Below are positions 36,097 through 45,612 of a stretch of DNA of 64,000 bases, piece after piece. The stretch lies in contig NZ_CP166625.1 of NCBI RefSeq assembly GCF_041320595.1, positions 2,850,001 to 2,914,000 on the forward strand, written 5' to 3'. Origin of the DNA: Pleomorphomonas sp. PLEO (GTDB lineage: Bacteria > Pseudomonadota > Alphaproteobacteria > Rhizobiales > Pleomorphomonadaceae). Under the pieces are notes generated by a model that did no database searches, was not told the DNA's origin, and saw nothing but the letters and a program-made list of their open reading frames with translations. Each line of letters begins with the position of its first letter. The first letter of the stretch is position 1. The translations under genes were made by a program, and so were the position numbers.

Positions 36097-37154
36097 CCCA
36101 GGAAACGCCAGCCGGACCGCGCGTCGAGATGATCGTCGTCGCCAAGGACGAGGCCGGCATGCGCCTCGACCGCTGGTTCAAGGAACATTTTCCGGGCCTC
36201 GGCTTCGGCCATCTTCAAAAGCTGATCCGCTCCGGGCAGGTGCGTGTCGACGGCGGTCGTTGCAAGACCGAGCAGCGCCTCGGTGTGGGGCAGACGGTGC
36301 GGGTACCACCTGTGCAGTATGGCGATGCAGCGCCGAGCGGCCCCTCCTTCTACGATGGCGAAGGCGCGCCGATGGCGCGGCCGAAGCAGGTGGCCTCGGC
36401 CAACGAAGCCGATTATCTGCGCTCGCTGCTCCTCTACGAGGATGAAGACGTCTTCGTCTTCAACAAGCCGGCCGGCCTCGCGGTGCAGGGCGGATCGGGC
36501 ATGACGCGCCATATCGACGGCATGCTCGAGGCGCTGCGCGATCGCAAGGGCGTCAAGCCGCGCCTCGTCCACCGGCTCGACCGCGAAACGTCGGGCTGTC
36601 TGCTGGTTGCCCGGTCGCGCCTCGCGGCGGCGACGCTGGCCCGCACCTTCCAGACCCGTTCGGCGCGCAAGATCTATTGGGCGCTGGTGTACGGTCAGCC
36701 AAAGCCGGCTCAGGGCAAGATTTCGAGCTATCTGAAACGCGTCACGGGGCCGGATGGCGACATGATGACGGTGGCCAAGCATGGCGAGGCGGGGGCCCAA
36801 CATGCCGTCACCTTTTATTCGATCGTCGAGCATTCCGCCGGCCGTCTGTCGTGGCTGACCATGAAGCCGACCACCGGCCGCACCCATCAATTGCGCGTCC
36901 ATTGCCAGGCCATGGGGCATCCGATCCTCGGCGATCCCCGCTATTTCGACATCGAGAACTGGCAGTTGCCGGGTGGCATGCAGAACCGGCTGCACCTTCT
37001 GGCCCGCCGCCTCACCATCCCGCATCCGGCCGGCGACGGCACGGTGATCGACGTCACGGCGCCCTTGCCGCCACACATGTTGCAGTCCTGGAATCTTCTG
37101 GGCTTCGAAGTGGCCGACAAGGAAGAGGAGAACCCGTCTTTCCCTGAAGATTGA
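36093..37154 (+). CDS. RluA-family 23S rRNA pseudouridine synthase (RluC-like)
   Basis: A 353-residue pseudouridine synthase. An N-terminal S4 RNA-binding domain (about 12-75, RLDRWFKEHFPGLGFGHLQK) is followed by the catalytic domain with HRLDRETSGCLLVARS, holding the catalytic Asp, and GRTHQLRVHC. RluC-type enzymes modify helices 35 and 39 of 23S rRNA. The C-terminus includes an acidic tail. It is translationally coupled to crcB by a 4-base overlap. Confidence 0.88.
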   Translation: MTQETPAGPRVEMIVVAKDEAGMRLDRWFKEHFPGLGFGHLQKLIRSGQVRVDGGRCKTEQRLGVGQTVRVPPVQYGDAAPSGPSFYDGEGAPMARPKQVASANEADYLRSLLLYEDEDVFVFNKPAGLAVQGGSGMTRHIDGMLEALRDRKGVKPRLVHRLDRETSGCLLVARSRLAAATLARTFQTRSARKIYWALVYGQPKPAQGKISSYLKRVTGPDGDMMTVAKHGEAGAQHAVTFYSIVEHSAGRLSWLTMKPTTGRTHQLRVHCQAMGHPILGDPRYFDIENWQLPGGMQNRLHLLARRLTIPHPAGDGTVIDVTAPLPPHMLQSWNLLGFEVADKEEENPSFPED

Positions 37155-37262
37155 CGACGGATGCCCCTTTTGTCTGCAATGGAAAAGGGATGAGACAATT
37201 CGAACGCCGCTGGGGGCAGGGCGGCGGAGGCTGTTTGCGCTGTCGGGAGGACAAGAGGGAGA

Positions 37263-38702
37263 ATGACCGCCAAGCTGGACCGGATGCGCATGATCCCGCT
37301 GATCGGGGCCATTCTCGCCCTCGGCTTTTTGATCACCAACATGGTCAGCTATTATATTGCCGTCGATACCATGCGGCAGTCGATTGTCGAGACGGAGCTG
37401 CCGCTGACCGGCTCCAACATTTACTCGGAGATCCAAACCGATCTCGTGCGGCCGATCCAGGTTTCCTCGCTGATGGCCAACGACACCTTCGTGCAGGACT
37501 GGCTGCATTCGGGTGAGGTCGATCTGGCGGCGATCACGCGCTATCTCCAGCGGATTCAGGGCCAGTACAACGCTTTCACTGCCTTTTTGGTGTCGCGCGA
37601 CACTCAGGCCTATTACCATTTCCAGGCGCCGCCACGGCATCTCAAGCGCGATGATCCCGCCGACAGCTGGTTCTTCCGTTCGATCGACGCAACTGCCCCT
37701 TACGAGGTGAACGTCGACATCAACAAGCAGCAGAACGACGCGCTGACGGTTTTCATCAACTACCGGGTCCTCGACCACAACGGCAAGATGATCGGCCTTA
37801 CGGGCATCGGCCTCGATTTCCGAACGGTCCGCAACATCGTCTCCCGCTATCGTGACCAGTTCAACCGCAACATCTATTTCGTCAATGCGCAGGGCGATAT
37901 CGTGGTGGCGACCGACGCCGATACGCCAGTGGGCGCTTCTATCCGAAAATTGGCGGGGCTTGCCGGCGTCTCAGACCGGATCCTCGCGGAGGAGAAGGGC
38001 GAATATTCGTTCAAGAGGGGCGGCAGGACCATCCTTCTGTCGCATCGGCTTATTCCCGATCTCGGCTGGCGTGTGATGGTCGAGCAGGATGAGGCAGCGG
38101 CGATGCGGCCGCTTTGGCTGGGATTTCTGTTCAATCTGGCCATTGGCTTCCTTGTCATCGCCGTATCGCTCGTTCTCGTTTCCGCGGCATTTGGCGTTTA
38201 CAAGAAGCGGGTCGGCGAACTGGCCTTTCGCGATCCGTTGACCGGCCTCGCCAATCGGGCGGGATTTGAGGCGGAGTTCGATGCTCGGCTATCGGCTCGT
38301 CGAGTTCCGACGGAGGCCTCTAGCCTCATTCTTGTCGACCTTGACGCTTTCGCTGCTTTCAACGACCGCTTCGGCCGCGCGGCGGGTAACGCCGCTCTAG
38401 ATAAGGTCGGACGAATTCTATCCGAGGTCGCCAGTGGCGTCGGCGTCATCGCGCGCTTCGACGGCGACAACTTTGCCATCCTCAGGAAAGGCAGCTCCGA
38501 CGCAGCCACTCGCTTTGCCGATAGCCTCGTCAAGGTTATCGGTGCCGAAACCTTCGGCGACAGCGCTCTCGCCCGGCTGACGGCCAGTATCGGTGTTACC
38601 GCTGTCGGCGAAGGTGAGGACCATAGCGTGACGATGGAGCGGGTCGATCGGGCGCTGCGCAAGGCCAAGGCGGCTGGAGGCGATCGGGTCTGCCTCGCAT
38701 AA
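37263..38702 (+). CDS. Membrane sensor with degenerate GGDEF domain
   Basis: A 479-residue two-helix membrane protein (helices about 10-32 and 285-312) with a periplasmic Cache-like sensor between them (SWFFRSIDATAPYEVNVDIN and GLTGIGLDF are typical). The cytoplasmic GGDEF-like domain reads RDPLTGLANRAGFE, but the active-site pentad is DGDNF (400-404) instead of GGDEF, so the metal-binding Glu is Asn. It is probably not a diguanylate cyclase and may instead sense GTP or bind a partner. GAGGGAGA precedes the ATG. It lies just downstream of the pseudouridine synthase gene. Confidence 0.82.
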   Translation: MTAKLDRMRMIPLIGAILALGFLITNMVSYYIAVDTMRQSIVETELPLTGSNIYSEIQTDLVRPIQVSSLMANDTFVQDWLHSGEVDLAAITRYLQRIQGQYNAFTAFLVSRDTQAYYHFQAPPRHLKRDDPADSWFFRSIDATAPYEVNVDINKQQNDALTVFINYRVLDHNGKMIGLTGIGLDFRTVRNIVSRYRDQFNRNIYFVNAQGDIVVATDADTPVGASIRKLAGLAGVSDRILAEEKGEYSFKRGGRTILLSHRLIPDLGWRVMVEQDEAAAMRPLWLGFLFNLAIGFLVIAVSLVLVSAAFGVYKKRVGELAFRDPLTGLANRAGFEAEFDARLSARRVPTEASSLILVDLDAFAAFNDRFGRAAGNAALDKVGRILSEVASGVGVIARFDGDNFAILRKGSSDAATRFADSLVKVIGAETFGDSALARLTASIGVTAVGEGEDHSVTMERVDRALRKAKAAGGDRVCLA

Positions 38703-39149
38703 GTCTTGCGGGCAGACGGTTTCCGCTGGCGGCTTCGTCTCACACCCCGACTGATCCTAAAGTCTGATGTGTTCGTGCTCCGGCCGTTGCGCCGGCGGCG
38801 TCCCGTGAGCGCCTAACCGGTGGTCTCAAGCAGATGGGCGGCTGGGCCATGGCCGTTTACCCCACGATCGACGAATCTTTCCAACGGCTTGGGAACAATC
38901 TTCGCTCTCATGGGTTTTAACAAATTCAATCGGTGCGAAAGAAGGCGGGTAAATATCCGCGTGCTTCTTCATGTTCTGCGATCGCAATCAATGACAATTG
39001 ATGCGTGAAAATGCTTATCATTAAAGTATGATTTAAAATTTCGTACTAAATGAGCATCGAAATTAAGCGTGATCTTCCTTGAAGATCTTCGAGTAAATGG
39101 TATCTTTCTAAATCATTGTCGCGTCGAACGTCTTTTGGGAGGATGTGTC
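38703..39149. other. Gene-free, relatively AT-rich region
   Basis: No gene is seen in 447 bases. From about 38900 the sequence becomes markedly AT-rich (for example TTTAAAATTTCG near 39030), which would suit a promoter for the gene at 39150, but no convincing -35/-10 pair could be fixed. It may be the upstream flank of an acquired gene. Confidence 0.45.
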
Positions 39150-39596
39150 ATGAACGTCACCGAAGTATCATTCGTCGCAGCAGCGGCTGCTGCCGTCAGC
39201 GGAAAGGCTTTGCCGGCCATTGGCCAGACGCCGGCGCGCTACGCCGGACATGCCTTTGAGACCGGTGCCGACGCACCCGATCGTCCTGGCGTTTTCGTCT
39301 TGACCACCGAGCTGTCCGGGCGTGCCCATCCGATCTACGTCGGTGACAGTGACTCGATAATCGTGGCGGTTTCGGCCGTTTTGGCTGCCAATCCAGTGCT
39401 GAAGCGGCTCACCGCCGGTGTGTTCTGGAAAGTGTCGCCCTTTGCTCTCGACCGAAAGCATCTTGTCGAGGATTTGGTCGAGGAATATCAGCCGCATTTC
39501 AATACGGCCGTCGAGGCGGAAAAGCGCGCGTCCGAACGCTCATCCGACCATGACGATTGGGTGCGTGATCCGGTCGAACTGATCGCTCGCTTCTGA
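39150..39596 (+). CDS. Orphan protein with GIY-YIG-like pattern
   Basis: A 148-residue protein without a clear family. Its middle resembles a reduced GIY-YIG nuclease fold: PGVFVL (46-51) in place of the GIY strand, PIYVGDSDSI (61-70) in place of the YIG strand, and EDLVEEYQPHFN (107-118), which recalls the conserved Glu and final Pro-x-x-Asn of the fold. The usual catalytic arginine is not obvious. The N-terminus has an unusual run of six alanines (10-15). GGGAGG lies 9 bases before the ATG. AT-rich DNA upstream suggests transfer. It is followed by a terminator shared with the convergent hydrolase. Confidence 0.55.
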   Translation: MNVTEVSFVAAAAAAVSGKALPAIGQTPARYAGHAFETGADAPDRPGVFVLTTELSGRAHPIYVGDSDSIIVAVSAVLAANPVLKRLTAGVFWKVSPFALDRKHLVEDLVEEYQPHFNTAVEAEKRASERSSDHDDWVRDPVELIARF

Positions 39597-39633
39597 CCGG
39601 CATAGATTTCTCGGATATGGACCGATAACAAAA

Positions 39634-39661
39634 GGCCCCGAACCGGAGACGGTTCGGGGCC
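39634..39661. terminator. Bidirectional terminator
   Basis: GGCCCCGAACCG (39634-39645), GAGA, CGGTTCGGGGCC (39650-39661): a perfect 12-bp stem. On the minus strand it is followed by TTTTGTT, so it ends the alpha/beta hydrolase transcript well; on the plus strand it closes the orphan gene at 39150. Confidence 0.85.
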
Positions 39662-39690
39662 AATAGTGTTGGTATGCTATGATGGCCGGA

Positions 39691-40347
39691 TCAGCCCTCG
39701 TTCGGCTGGGCGGCAAGGCGCATGTCGAGATAGCGGCCGCAGTGGTCGATCAGCTCGTCGATCTTCTGGTCGAAGAAGTGGTTGGCGCCTTCGATGATCC
39801 TTTGATCGATGACGATGCCCTTCTGGGACTTCAGCTTGTCCACCAAAGTCTGCACATCCTTTTGCGGCACCACCTTATCGATGTCACCGTGGATGATCAG
39901 ACCCGAGGAAGGGCAGGGGGCCAGGAACGAGAAGTCGTTGAGGTTGGCCGGCGGCGCGATCGAGATGAAGCCCTCGATCTCCGGGCGGCGCATCAGCAAC
40001 TGCATGCCGATCCAGGCCCCAAAGTCGAAGCCGGCGACCCAGCAGAAGCGCGCCTCCGGATGGATCGATTGCACCCAGTCGAGGGCCGAAGCGGCATCCG
40101 ACAGTTCGCCCGAGCCATGGTCGAACTGGCCTTGGCTGCGGCCGACGCCGCGGAAGTTGAAGCGAAGCACGGCGAAGCCGCGCTCCTTGAACATATAAAA
40201 CAGCCGGTAGGCGATCTGATTGTTCATCGTGCCGCCGAATTCCGGATGCGGATGCAGGATCATGGCGATCGGTGCATTCCGGATGGCGGCCGGCTGGTAG
40301 CGGCCCTCGATGCGCCCGGCAGGGCCGTTAAAGATCACTTCGGGCAT
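39691..40347 (-). CDS. Alpha/beta hydrolase with Asp in the nucleophile elbow
   Basis: A 218-residue alpha/beta hydrolase of the COG2945 type. HPHPEFGGTMNN, FRGVGRSQG and CPSSGLIIHGDIDKVVP are typical, and GANHFF supplies the catalytic His. The nucleophile elbow reads VAGFDFGAWIG, with Asp108 (codon GAC) where GxSxG hydrolases have Ser. This is the position of the Asp nucleophile in haloalkane dehalogenases, but the rest of the protein is not dehalogenase-like. It may be an altered esterase, an inactive relative or a lineage-specific variant. Divergent from the suf operon. Confidence 0.78.
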   Translation of the reverse strand: MPEVIFNGPAGRIEGRYQPAAIRNAPIAMILHPHPEFGGTMNNQIAYRLFYMFKERGFAVLRFNFRGVGRSQGQFDHGSGELSDAASALDWVQSIHPEARFCWVAGFDFGAWIGMQLLMRRPEIEGFISIAPPANLNDFSFLAPCPSSGLIIHGDIDKVVPQKDVQTLVDKLKSQKGIVIDQRIIEGANHFFDQKIDELIDHCGRYLDMRLAAQPNEG

Positions 40348-40438
40348 GTTTGTCCTCGATCTCGACCTTCTTCCACCTGGGCCTTTACCGTCGCCGGCGG
40401 GGCTCGTCGTATTGACGCGGGAATGGTCTGGTCCTAGA

Positions 40439-40455
40439 TTTAGAATGACTCAAAA
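40439..40455. promoter_or_regulatory. Irr-box-like site before the suf operon
   Basis: TTTAGAATGACTCAAAA matches the form TTTAGAA-N3-TTCTAAA remembered for the rhizobial iron control element: the left half is exact and the right half matches in five of seven positions. It lies about 190 bases before the cysteine desulfurase start. In rhizobia the suf operon is known to be iron-controlled through Irr and RirA. The match is by eye only. Confidence 0.45.
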
Positions 40456-40647
40456 CTGATGCGAGCGGTGCATTGTTTCGGTTTGTGCGCTTGCACTGGA
40501 CCGCCGGCCGGTCCGGCGTCAAGAAAAATCGCTCCTCCGAGGATTGTTGAACCGTCGCAAGCCGGTCTGGCAGGCCAAAAGCGGATGGTATAGTGAACGC
40601 AGCAACGGGCTGATCGTTCCGGACGGCTGTTGCCACTGAGGAAGAAT

Positions 40648-41823
40648 ATGGCGGACGCGCGCCTCTATTTCGACTGGAACGCTGGAGCGCCGATGAAGGC
40701 GGGCGCTCGGGCGCGTCTGGTCGAGTTGCTCGATCGCCCCGGTAACAGTTCGTCGGTGCATGCCGAGGGGCGGGCGGCGCGGGCTGCCGTCGAGGGCGCG
40801 CGCCGGTCGGTGGCGCGTCTCTGCGGTGCTGAGGCGAAGGGCGTCACCTTCTGCTCGGGCGGAACGGAAGCGGCCAACACCGTGCTGACGCCGGACTGGA
40901 CGCTGTTTGGCAAGCCCTATCGTCTCGACCGATTGCTGGTGTCGGCGGTCGAACATCCTGCCGTGGCGCGCGGCGGCCGCTTTCCCGCTGAGAGGCTCGA
41001 GGTCATTCCGGTCGACGGCGATGGCATTGTCGACCTGGCGTTCGTCGACCGCCGTCTCGCCGAACTCTCGGCGGTGGGCGAGCGGGCGCTCGTGTCGGTG
41101 ATGATGGCCAACAACGAGACCGGCGTTATCGAGCCGGTGGCCGAGTTGGCGCGGATCGCCCGAGCGCACGGCGCTGTCGTTCACTCCGACGCGGTACAGG
41201 CGGCGGGTAAGTTGCCGATCGATATCGAAGCGCTGGGGCTCGACGTGTTGACGCTCTCCGCCCACAAGATCGGTGGCGGGCAGGGAACAGGCGCGGTTGT
41301 GCGCGGCCGCAACGGGTTTGCCTTTTCGCCGCTCATGACCGGCGGCGGGCAGGAAACCTGGGCACGGGCCGGCACGGAAAATGTGGCAACCATCGGTGCG
41401 TTCGGCGCAGCCGCCGACGTGGCAGTGGCCGATCTTTCTGGAATGGCTGAGATTGCGTCGCGGCGCGATCGCATCGCGACGATGATCCGCGAGGTGGTGC
41501 CGGATGTAGCAATATTCGGTGAAAAGGCATCCCGGTTGGCAAATACGCTTTCCTTCGCCGTACCGGGCGTTTCCGCCGAGACGGCGGTGATCGCCTTCGA
41601 TCTGGCCGGTGTGGCGGTATCTTCCGGTTCGGCCTGTTCTTCAGGCAAGGTAACGGCGAGCCCGGTACTGACGGCGATGGGGGTTGACCCGTCGCTGGTC
41701 AAGGGTGGGCTGCGCGTGTCCATCGGCCCTGAGACTACGGACGAGGAGATCGCCGCTTTCGGTTTGCGGGCGCGCAACGTCCTTGCCGCTATGAAGAAAC
41801 AACATGGGACCGCCGCAGCCTGA
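40648..41823 (+). CDS. Cysteine desulfurase, IscS/NifS type, first gene of suf operon
   Basis: A 391-residue PLP enzyme that takes sulfur from cysteine. The PLP lysine is in LSAHKIGGGQGTG and the active cysteine in VSSGSACSSGKV, the extended-loop pattern of class I (IscS/NifS-like). The ATG at 40648 has GAGGAAG in front. It heads iscS-sufB-sufC-sufD-sufS-sufT, the order usual for Hyphomicrobiales, where a class I enzyme accompanies the class II SufS. How labour is divided between the two desulfurases is unclear. Confidence 0.9.
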   Translation: MADARLYFDWNAGAPMKAGARARLVELLDRPGNSSSVHAEGRAARAAVEGARRSVARLCGAEAKGVTFCSGGTEAANTVLTPDWTLFGKPYRLDRLLVSAVEHPAVARGGRFPAERLEVIPVDGDGIVDLAFVDRRLAELSAVGERALVSVMMANNETGVIEPVAELARIARAHGAVVHSDAVQAAGKLPIDIEALGLDVLTLSAHKIGGGQGTGAVVRGRNGFAFSPLMTGGGQETWARAGTENVATIGAFGAAADVAVADLSGMAEIASRRDRIATMIREVVPDVAIFGEKASRLANTLSFAVPGVSAETAVIAFDLAGVAVSSGSACSSGKVTASPVLTAMGVDPSLVKGGLRVSIGPETTDEEIAAFGLRARNVLAAMKKQHGTAAA

Positions 41824-41905
41824 GTGACTACCGGCTGCGATAAAAAGCGACTACATTGAATTTACATTTCCCACGGTCCTTGAAACCGCGTGGAAGGAGC
41901 GAGAG

Positions 41906-43381
41906 ATGGCAGCAGTTAAGGAGACGGTCGATCACGTTCTGTCGATCGACGTCGACAAGTATAAGTATGGCTTCGTCAGCGACATCGAGTCGGATTTGGC
42001 GCCGAAGGGATTGGACGAAAGTACCGTCCATTTCATCTCTGCCAAGAAAGACGAGCCGGAATGGCTGACCGAATGGCGGCTTGAGGCCTTGCGCCGCTGG
42101 CGGACCATGGACGAGCCGACCTGGGCGCGCGTCGACTATCCGCCGATCGACTTCCAGGACCTTCATTATTACTCGGCGCCGAAAAAGACCGCCGGTCCGA
42201 AGAGCCTCGACGAGGTCGACCCGGCGCTGCTCGAGACGTATAAAAAGCTCGGCATTCCGCTGAAGGAACAGGAAATCCTGGCCGGCGTCGAACGGGGCGA
42301 CCGGATGGTTGCCGTCGACGCGGTGTTCGACAGCGTCTCGGTGGTCACCACCTTCAAGGCCGAGCTGGCCAAGCATGGCGTCATCTTCTGCCCGATCTCC
42401 GAGGCGGTGAAAACCCATCCGGAGCTGGTGAAGAAGTATCTCGGCTCGGTCGTGCCGGTCAGCGACAACTTCTATGCCACGCTGAATTCGGCGGTGTTCT
42501 CGGATGGTTCGTTCGTCTACGTGCCGAAGGGCGTGCGCTGCCCGATGGAGCTCTCCACCTACTTCCGCATCAACGAGAAGAACACCGGCCAGTTCGAGCG
42601 GACGCTGATCATCGCCGACGAGGGCGCCTATGTGTCCTATCTCGAGGGCTGCACCGCCCCGAGCCGCGATGAAAACCAGCTGCATGCCGCCGTGGTCGAG
42701 CTGATCGCCCTCGACGATGCCGAGATCAAGTACTCCACCGTCCAGAACTGGTATCCGGGCGATTCGGAGGGCAAGGGCGGCGTCTTCAACTTCGTGACTA
42801 AGCGCGGCGACTGCCGCGGCAAGAACTCCAAGATCTCCTGGACGCAGGTGGAGACCGGCTCGGCCATCACCTGGAAATATCCGTCCTGCATCCTGCGCGG
42901 CGACAATTCGCGCGGCGAGTTCTATTCGATCGCCATCTCCAACGGCCGCCAGCAGGTCGACAGCGGCACCAAGATGATCCACATCGGCAAGAACACGTCG
43001 TCGAAGATCATCTCCAAGGGCATTTCCGCCGGTCGGTCCAGCAATACCTATCGCGGCCTGGTGTCCATCGGCCGCAAGGCGTCGGGCGCCCGCAACTTCA
43101 CCAATTGCGACAGCTTGCTCATCGGCAACAAGTGCGGTGCTCACACCGTGCCCTATATCGAGAGCAAGAATGCCTCGGCCATCGTCGAGCACGAAGCCAC
43201 CACGTCGAAGATCTCGGACGATCAGCTTTTCTACTGTTTGCAGCGCGGCCTGCCGCAGGAAGAAGCCATCGCCCTGATCGTCAACGGCTTCGTCAAGGAC
43301 GTGCTGCAACAGCTGCCGATGGAATTCATGGTGGAGACGCAGAAGCTGATCGGCATCAGCCTTGAAGGCAGCGTCGGCTGA
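41906..43381 (+). CDS. sufB: Fe-S assembly scaffold SufB
   Basis: A 491-residue SufB, the core scaffold subunit of the SufBC2D complex. Typical stretches are [55 protein letters not shown] and [18 protein letters not shown], the last containing the cysteines used in cluster assembly. GGAAGGAGCGAGAG lies before the ATG. It is 82 bases after the first desulfurase and 99 before sufC. Confidence 0.96.
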   Translation: MAAVKETVDHVLSIDVDKYKYGFVSDIESDLAPKGLDESTVHFISAKKDEPEWLTEWRLEALRRWRTMDEPTWARVDYPPIDFQDLHYYSAPKKTAGPKSLDEVDPALLETYKKLGIPLKEQEILAGVERGDRMVAVDAVFDSVSVVTTFKAELAKHGVIFCPISEAVKTHPELVKKYLGSVVPVSDNFYATLNSAVFSDGSFVYVPKGVRCPMELSTYFRINEKNTGQFERTLIIADEGAYVSYLEGCTAPSRDENQLHAAVVELIALDDAEIKYSTVQNWYPGDSEGKGGVFNFVTKRGDCRGKNSKISWTQVETGSAITWKYPSCILRGDNSRGEFYSIAISNGRQQVDSGTKMIHIGKNTSSKIISKGISAGRSSNTYRGLVSIGRKASGARNFTNCDSLLIGNKCGAHTVPYIESKNASAIVEHEATTSKISDDQLFYCLQRGLPQEEAIALIVNGFVKDVLQQLPMEFMVETQKLIGISLEGSVG

Positions 43382-43480
43382 TGGCTGTCGGGCGCGCCGC
43401 GACACGCGCCCTTGCTTCCAAACCAACGACAATGAGCCTCCGCCACGCGCGTCGAGGCCAACGGACAACAGGACAGAACC

Positions 43481-44233
43481 ATGCTTGAGATCAAGAACCT
43501 CCACGCCCGGATCGGTGACCGCGAGATCCTGAAGGGTCTCTCCCTCACGGTGAACCCCGGCGAAGTGCACGCCATCATGGGGCCGAACGGCGCCGGCAAA
43601 TCGACGCTGTCCTATATCCTGGCCGGCAAGGACGACTACGATATCACCGAGGGCGAGGTGCTGCTGAACGGACAGTCGATCCTCGATCTCTCGCCCAACG
43701 AGCGCTCGGTGGCGGGCCTGTTCCTCGCCTTCCAATATCCGATCGAGATCCCCGGCGTTGCCACCATGACCTTCCTGAAGGCGGCGCTCAATTCGCATCG
43801 CAAGGCCAAGGGCCAGGGCGAGCTGACGACGCCGGAATTCATGAAGCTGGTGAAGGGCGTTGCCGAGAAGCTCAACATCACCTCGGACATGCTGAAGCGG
43901 CCGGTCAACGTCGGCTTCTCCGGCGGCGAGAAGAAGCGCGCCGAGATCATGCAGATGGCGCTGCTCCAGCCGTCGATCTGTATTCTCGACGAGACCGATT
44001 CCGGTCTCGACATCGATGCGCTGAAGGTGGTGTCCGAGGGCGTCAACGCGCTGCGCTCGCCCGATCGCGCCTTCGTGGTGATCACCCACTATCAGCGCCT
44101 GCTCGACCACATTGTGCCGGACATCGTCCATGTGCTGTCCGACGGTCGCATTGTCCGTACCGGTGGGCCGGAACTGGCGCTCGATCTTGAGAAGAATGGT
44201 TACGCCGCCTATGTGGCGGACGCGGCTGCTTGA
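43481..44233 (+). CDS. sufC: Fe-S assembly ATPase SufC
   Basis: A 250-residue soluble ABC-type ATPase that drives SufBC2D. Walker A GPNGAGKST (about 32-40), signature SGGEKKRAEI, Walker B CILDETDSGLD with the D-loop, and VITHYQRLL with the switch His are complete. The stop lies 11 bases before the chosen sufD start. Confidence 0.96.
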   Translation: MLEIKNLHARIGDREILKGLSLTVNPGEVHAIMGPNGAGKSTLSYILAGKDDYDITEGEVLLNGQSILDLSPNERSVAGLFLAFQYPIEIPGVATMTFLKAALNSHRKAKGQGELTTPEFMKLVKGVAEKLNITSDMLKRPVNVGFSGGEKKRAEIMQMALLQPSICILDETDSGLDIDALKVVSEGVNALRSPDRAFVVITHYQRLLDHIVPDIVHVLSDGRIVRTGGPELALDLEKNGYAAYVADAAA

Positions 44234-44244
44234 GAGGGATGACC

Positions 44245-45567
44245 ATGGTTGCCACCCCCGCTCGCACGCCAGCCGAACAGGCGCTTGCCGCCCGTTATCC
44301 GGCTGAAAGGACGTTGCTGCCCGGAACGGCCGACGTCATAGCCATCCGTGATGCCGCCTTTGGCGGCGTCGAAAAGAGCGGTCTGCCGCATCGCCGCGTC
44401 GAAGACTGGAAATATACAGATCTTCGCGCTCGGCTGAAAACCTTCCCACCCGCTGCCGGCGCCGCCGACATCGCACGTGTGCTGATCGCCGCGCCGGCGG
44501 TGGAGGATGATCAGGCTCGTCGCCTTGTCATCGCCAACGGCCGCTATCGGCCTGAGCTGTCCGACCTCAAGGACCTCGAACCCGGCCTTGCCATCTTCTC
44601 GCTGGCCACCGCTCTTGAAGCGGGGGATGCCGTCGTGCTCGCGGCGCTGAAGCTCGAGGACGCCATCGCCACCAACACCGCGGTGGCGCTCAACACAGCC
44701 TTCATGACCGACGGCCTCGTCATTACGGTCGCCGACGGGGCGGAGATCGTCCGTCCGGTGGAACTGGTGCATATCGCCGAGGGCGAGCCCGCCGCGTCGA
44801 CCGCCGTGCGCCACCTCGTTACAGTCGGCAAGGGCGCCAAGCTGACGCTGATCGAGACGATCGAGTCGCTGGATACCGTGGCGCACCAGTCCAACATGAT
44901 GACGGTGATCGACGTCGGCGATGGCGCCAAGGTCGACCATATCCGTCTTCAGCTCGAGCCGGATGAAGCGGTCAGCCTGACCTCCCTGGTGGCGAAGATC
45001 GGCCGCGAGGCGAGCTTCGACACGTTCAACGCCGCGCTGGGCGCCGGCCTTGCCCGGGCTCAGATCTTCGCCGAATTCACCGGCCGCGACGCCCGTGCCG
45101 GCTTCCGTGGCATCACCATGCTCAGCGGGCGACGCCACGCCGATACGACGCTGTTCCTGGTCCACGGTGCCGAGAATTGCCGGAGCCGCGAGCTCTACAA
45201 GGCGGTCATCGACGACGAAGCGCGCTCTGCCTTCGCCGGCCGTATCGCCGTGCCGGCGCATGCCCAGAAGACCGATGCGCGCATGATGACCGCGTCGCTG
45301 CTGCTGTCCGAGGAGGCCGAGGCCGATGCCAAGCCGGAGCTGGAGATCTTCGCCGATGACGTCCAGTGCGGCCATGGTGCCACCTGCGGCGCCCTTGATG
45401 ACGATCTCCTGTTCTATCTTCTGTCGCGCGGTATCCCCAAGACCGAGGCCGAGAGCATGTTGATCCTCGCTTTCCTTGGCGAGGCGATCGACGAGATTCA
45501 GAACCAGGCGGTCCATGACGCCCTCATCCATCGGGTCGAGGGCTGGCTGAAAGCCAGAACAGCGTGA
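44245..45567 (+). CDS. sufD: Fe-S assembly protein SufD
   Basis: A 440-residue SufD, paralogue of SufB within SufBC2D. RVEDWKYTDLR near the N-terminus, NRDARAGFRG-like and SRGIPKTEAESMLI at the C-terminus are family stretches, and CGHGATCGALDDDLLFYL includes the conserved His/Cys region. I prefer the ATG at 44245, placed 6-7 bases after GAGAGG, over starts at 44230 and 44239. Confidence 0.94.
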   Translation: MVATPARTPAEQALAARYPAERTLLPGTADVIAIRDAAFGGVEKSGLPHRRVEDWKYTDLRARLKTFPPAAGAADIARVLIAAPAVEDDQARRLVIANGRYRPELSDLKDLEPGLAIFSLATALEAGDAVVLAALKLEDAIATNTAVALNTAFMTDGLVITVADGAEIVRPVELVHIAEGEPAASTAVRHLVTVGKGAKLTLIETIESLDTVAHQSNMMTVIDVGDGAKVDHIRLQLEPDEAVSLTSLVAKIGREASFDTFNAALGAGLARAQIFAEFTGRDARAGFRGITMLSGRRHADTTLFLVHGAENCRSRELYKAVIDDEARSAFAGRIAVPAHAQKTDARMMTASLLLSEEAEADAKPELEIFADDVQCGHGATCGALDDDLLFYLLSRGIPKTEAESMLILAFLGEAIDEIQNQAVHDALIHRVEGWLKARTA

Positions 45568-45612
45568 GCCGGCACCGCCGCCTGGAGAGCCGGGCGGCCA
45601 AGACAAGAGACA

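Noticed and set aside
36021-37778. 585-codon open frame on the minus strand
   Set aside because: It is antisense to the pseudouridine synthase and parts of the neighbouring genes; no recognisable domain.
41828-44131. 767-codon open frame on the minus strand
   Set aside because: It lies antisense to sufB and sufC, which are certain. Its product has no family features and reflects the GC-rich third positions of those genes.
44209-45606. 465-codon open frame on the minus strand
   Set aside because: Antisense shadow of sufD.
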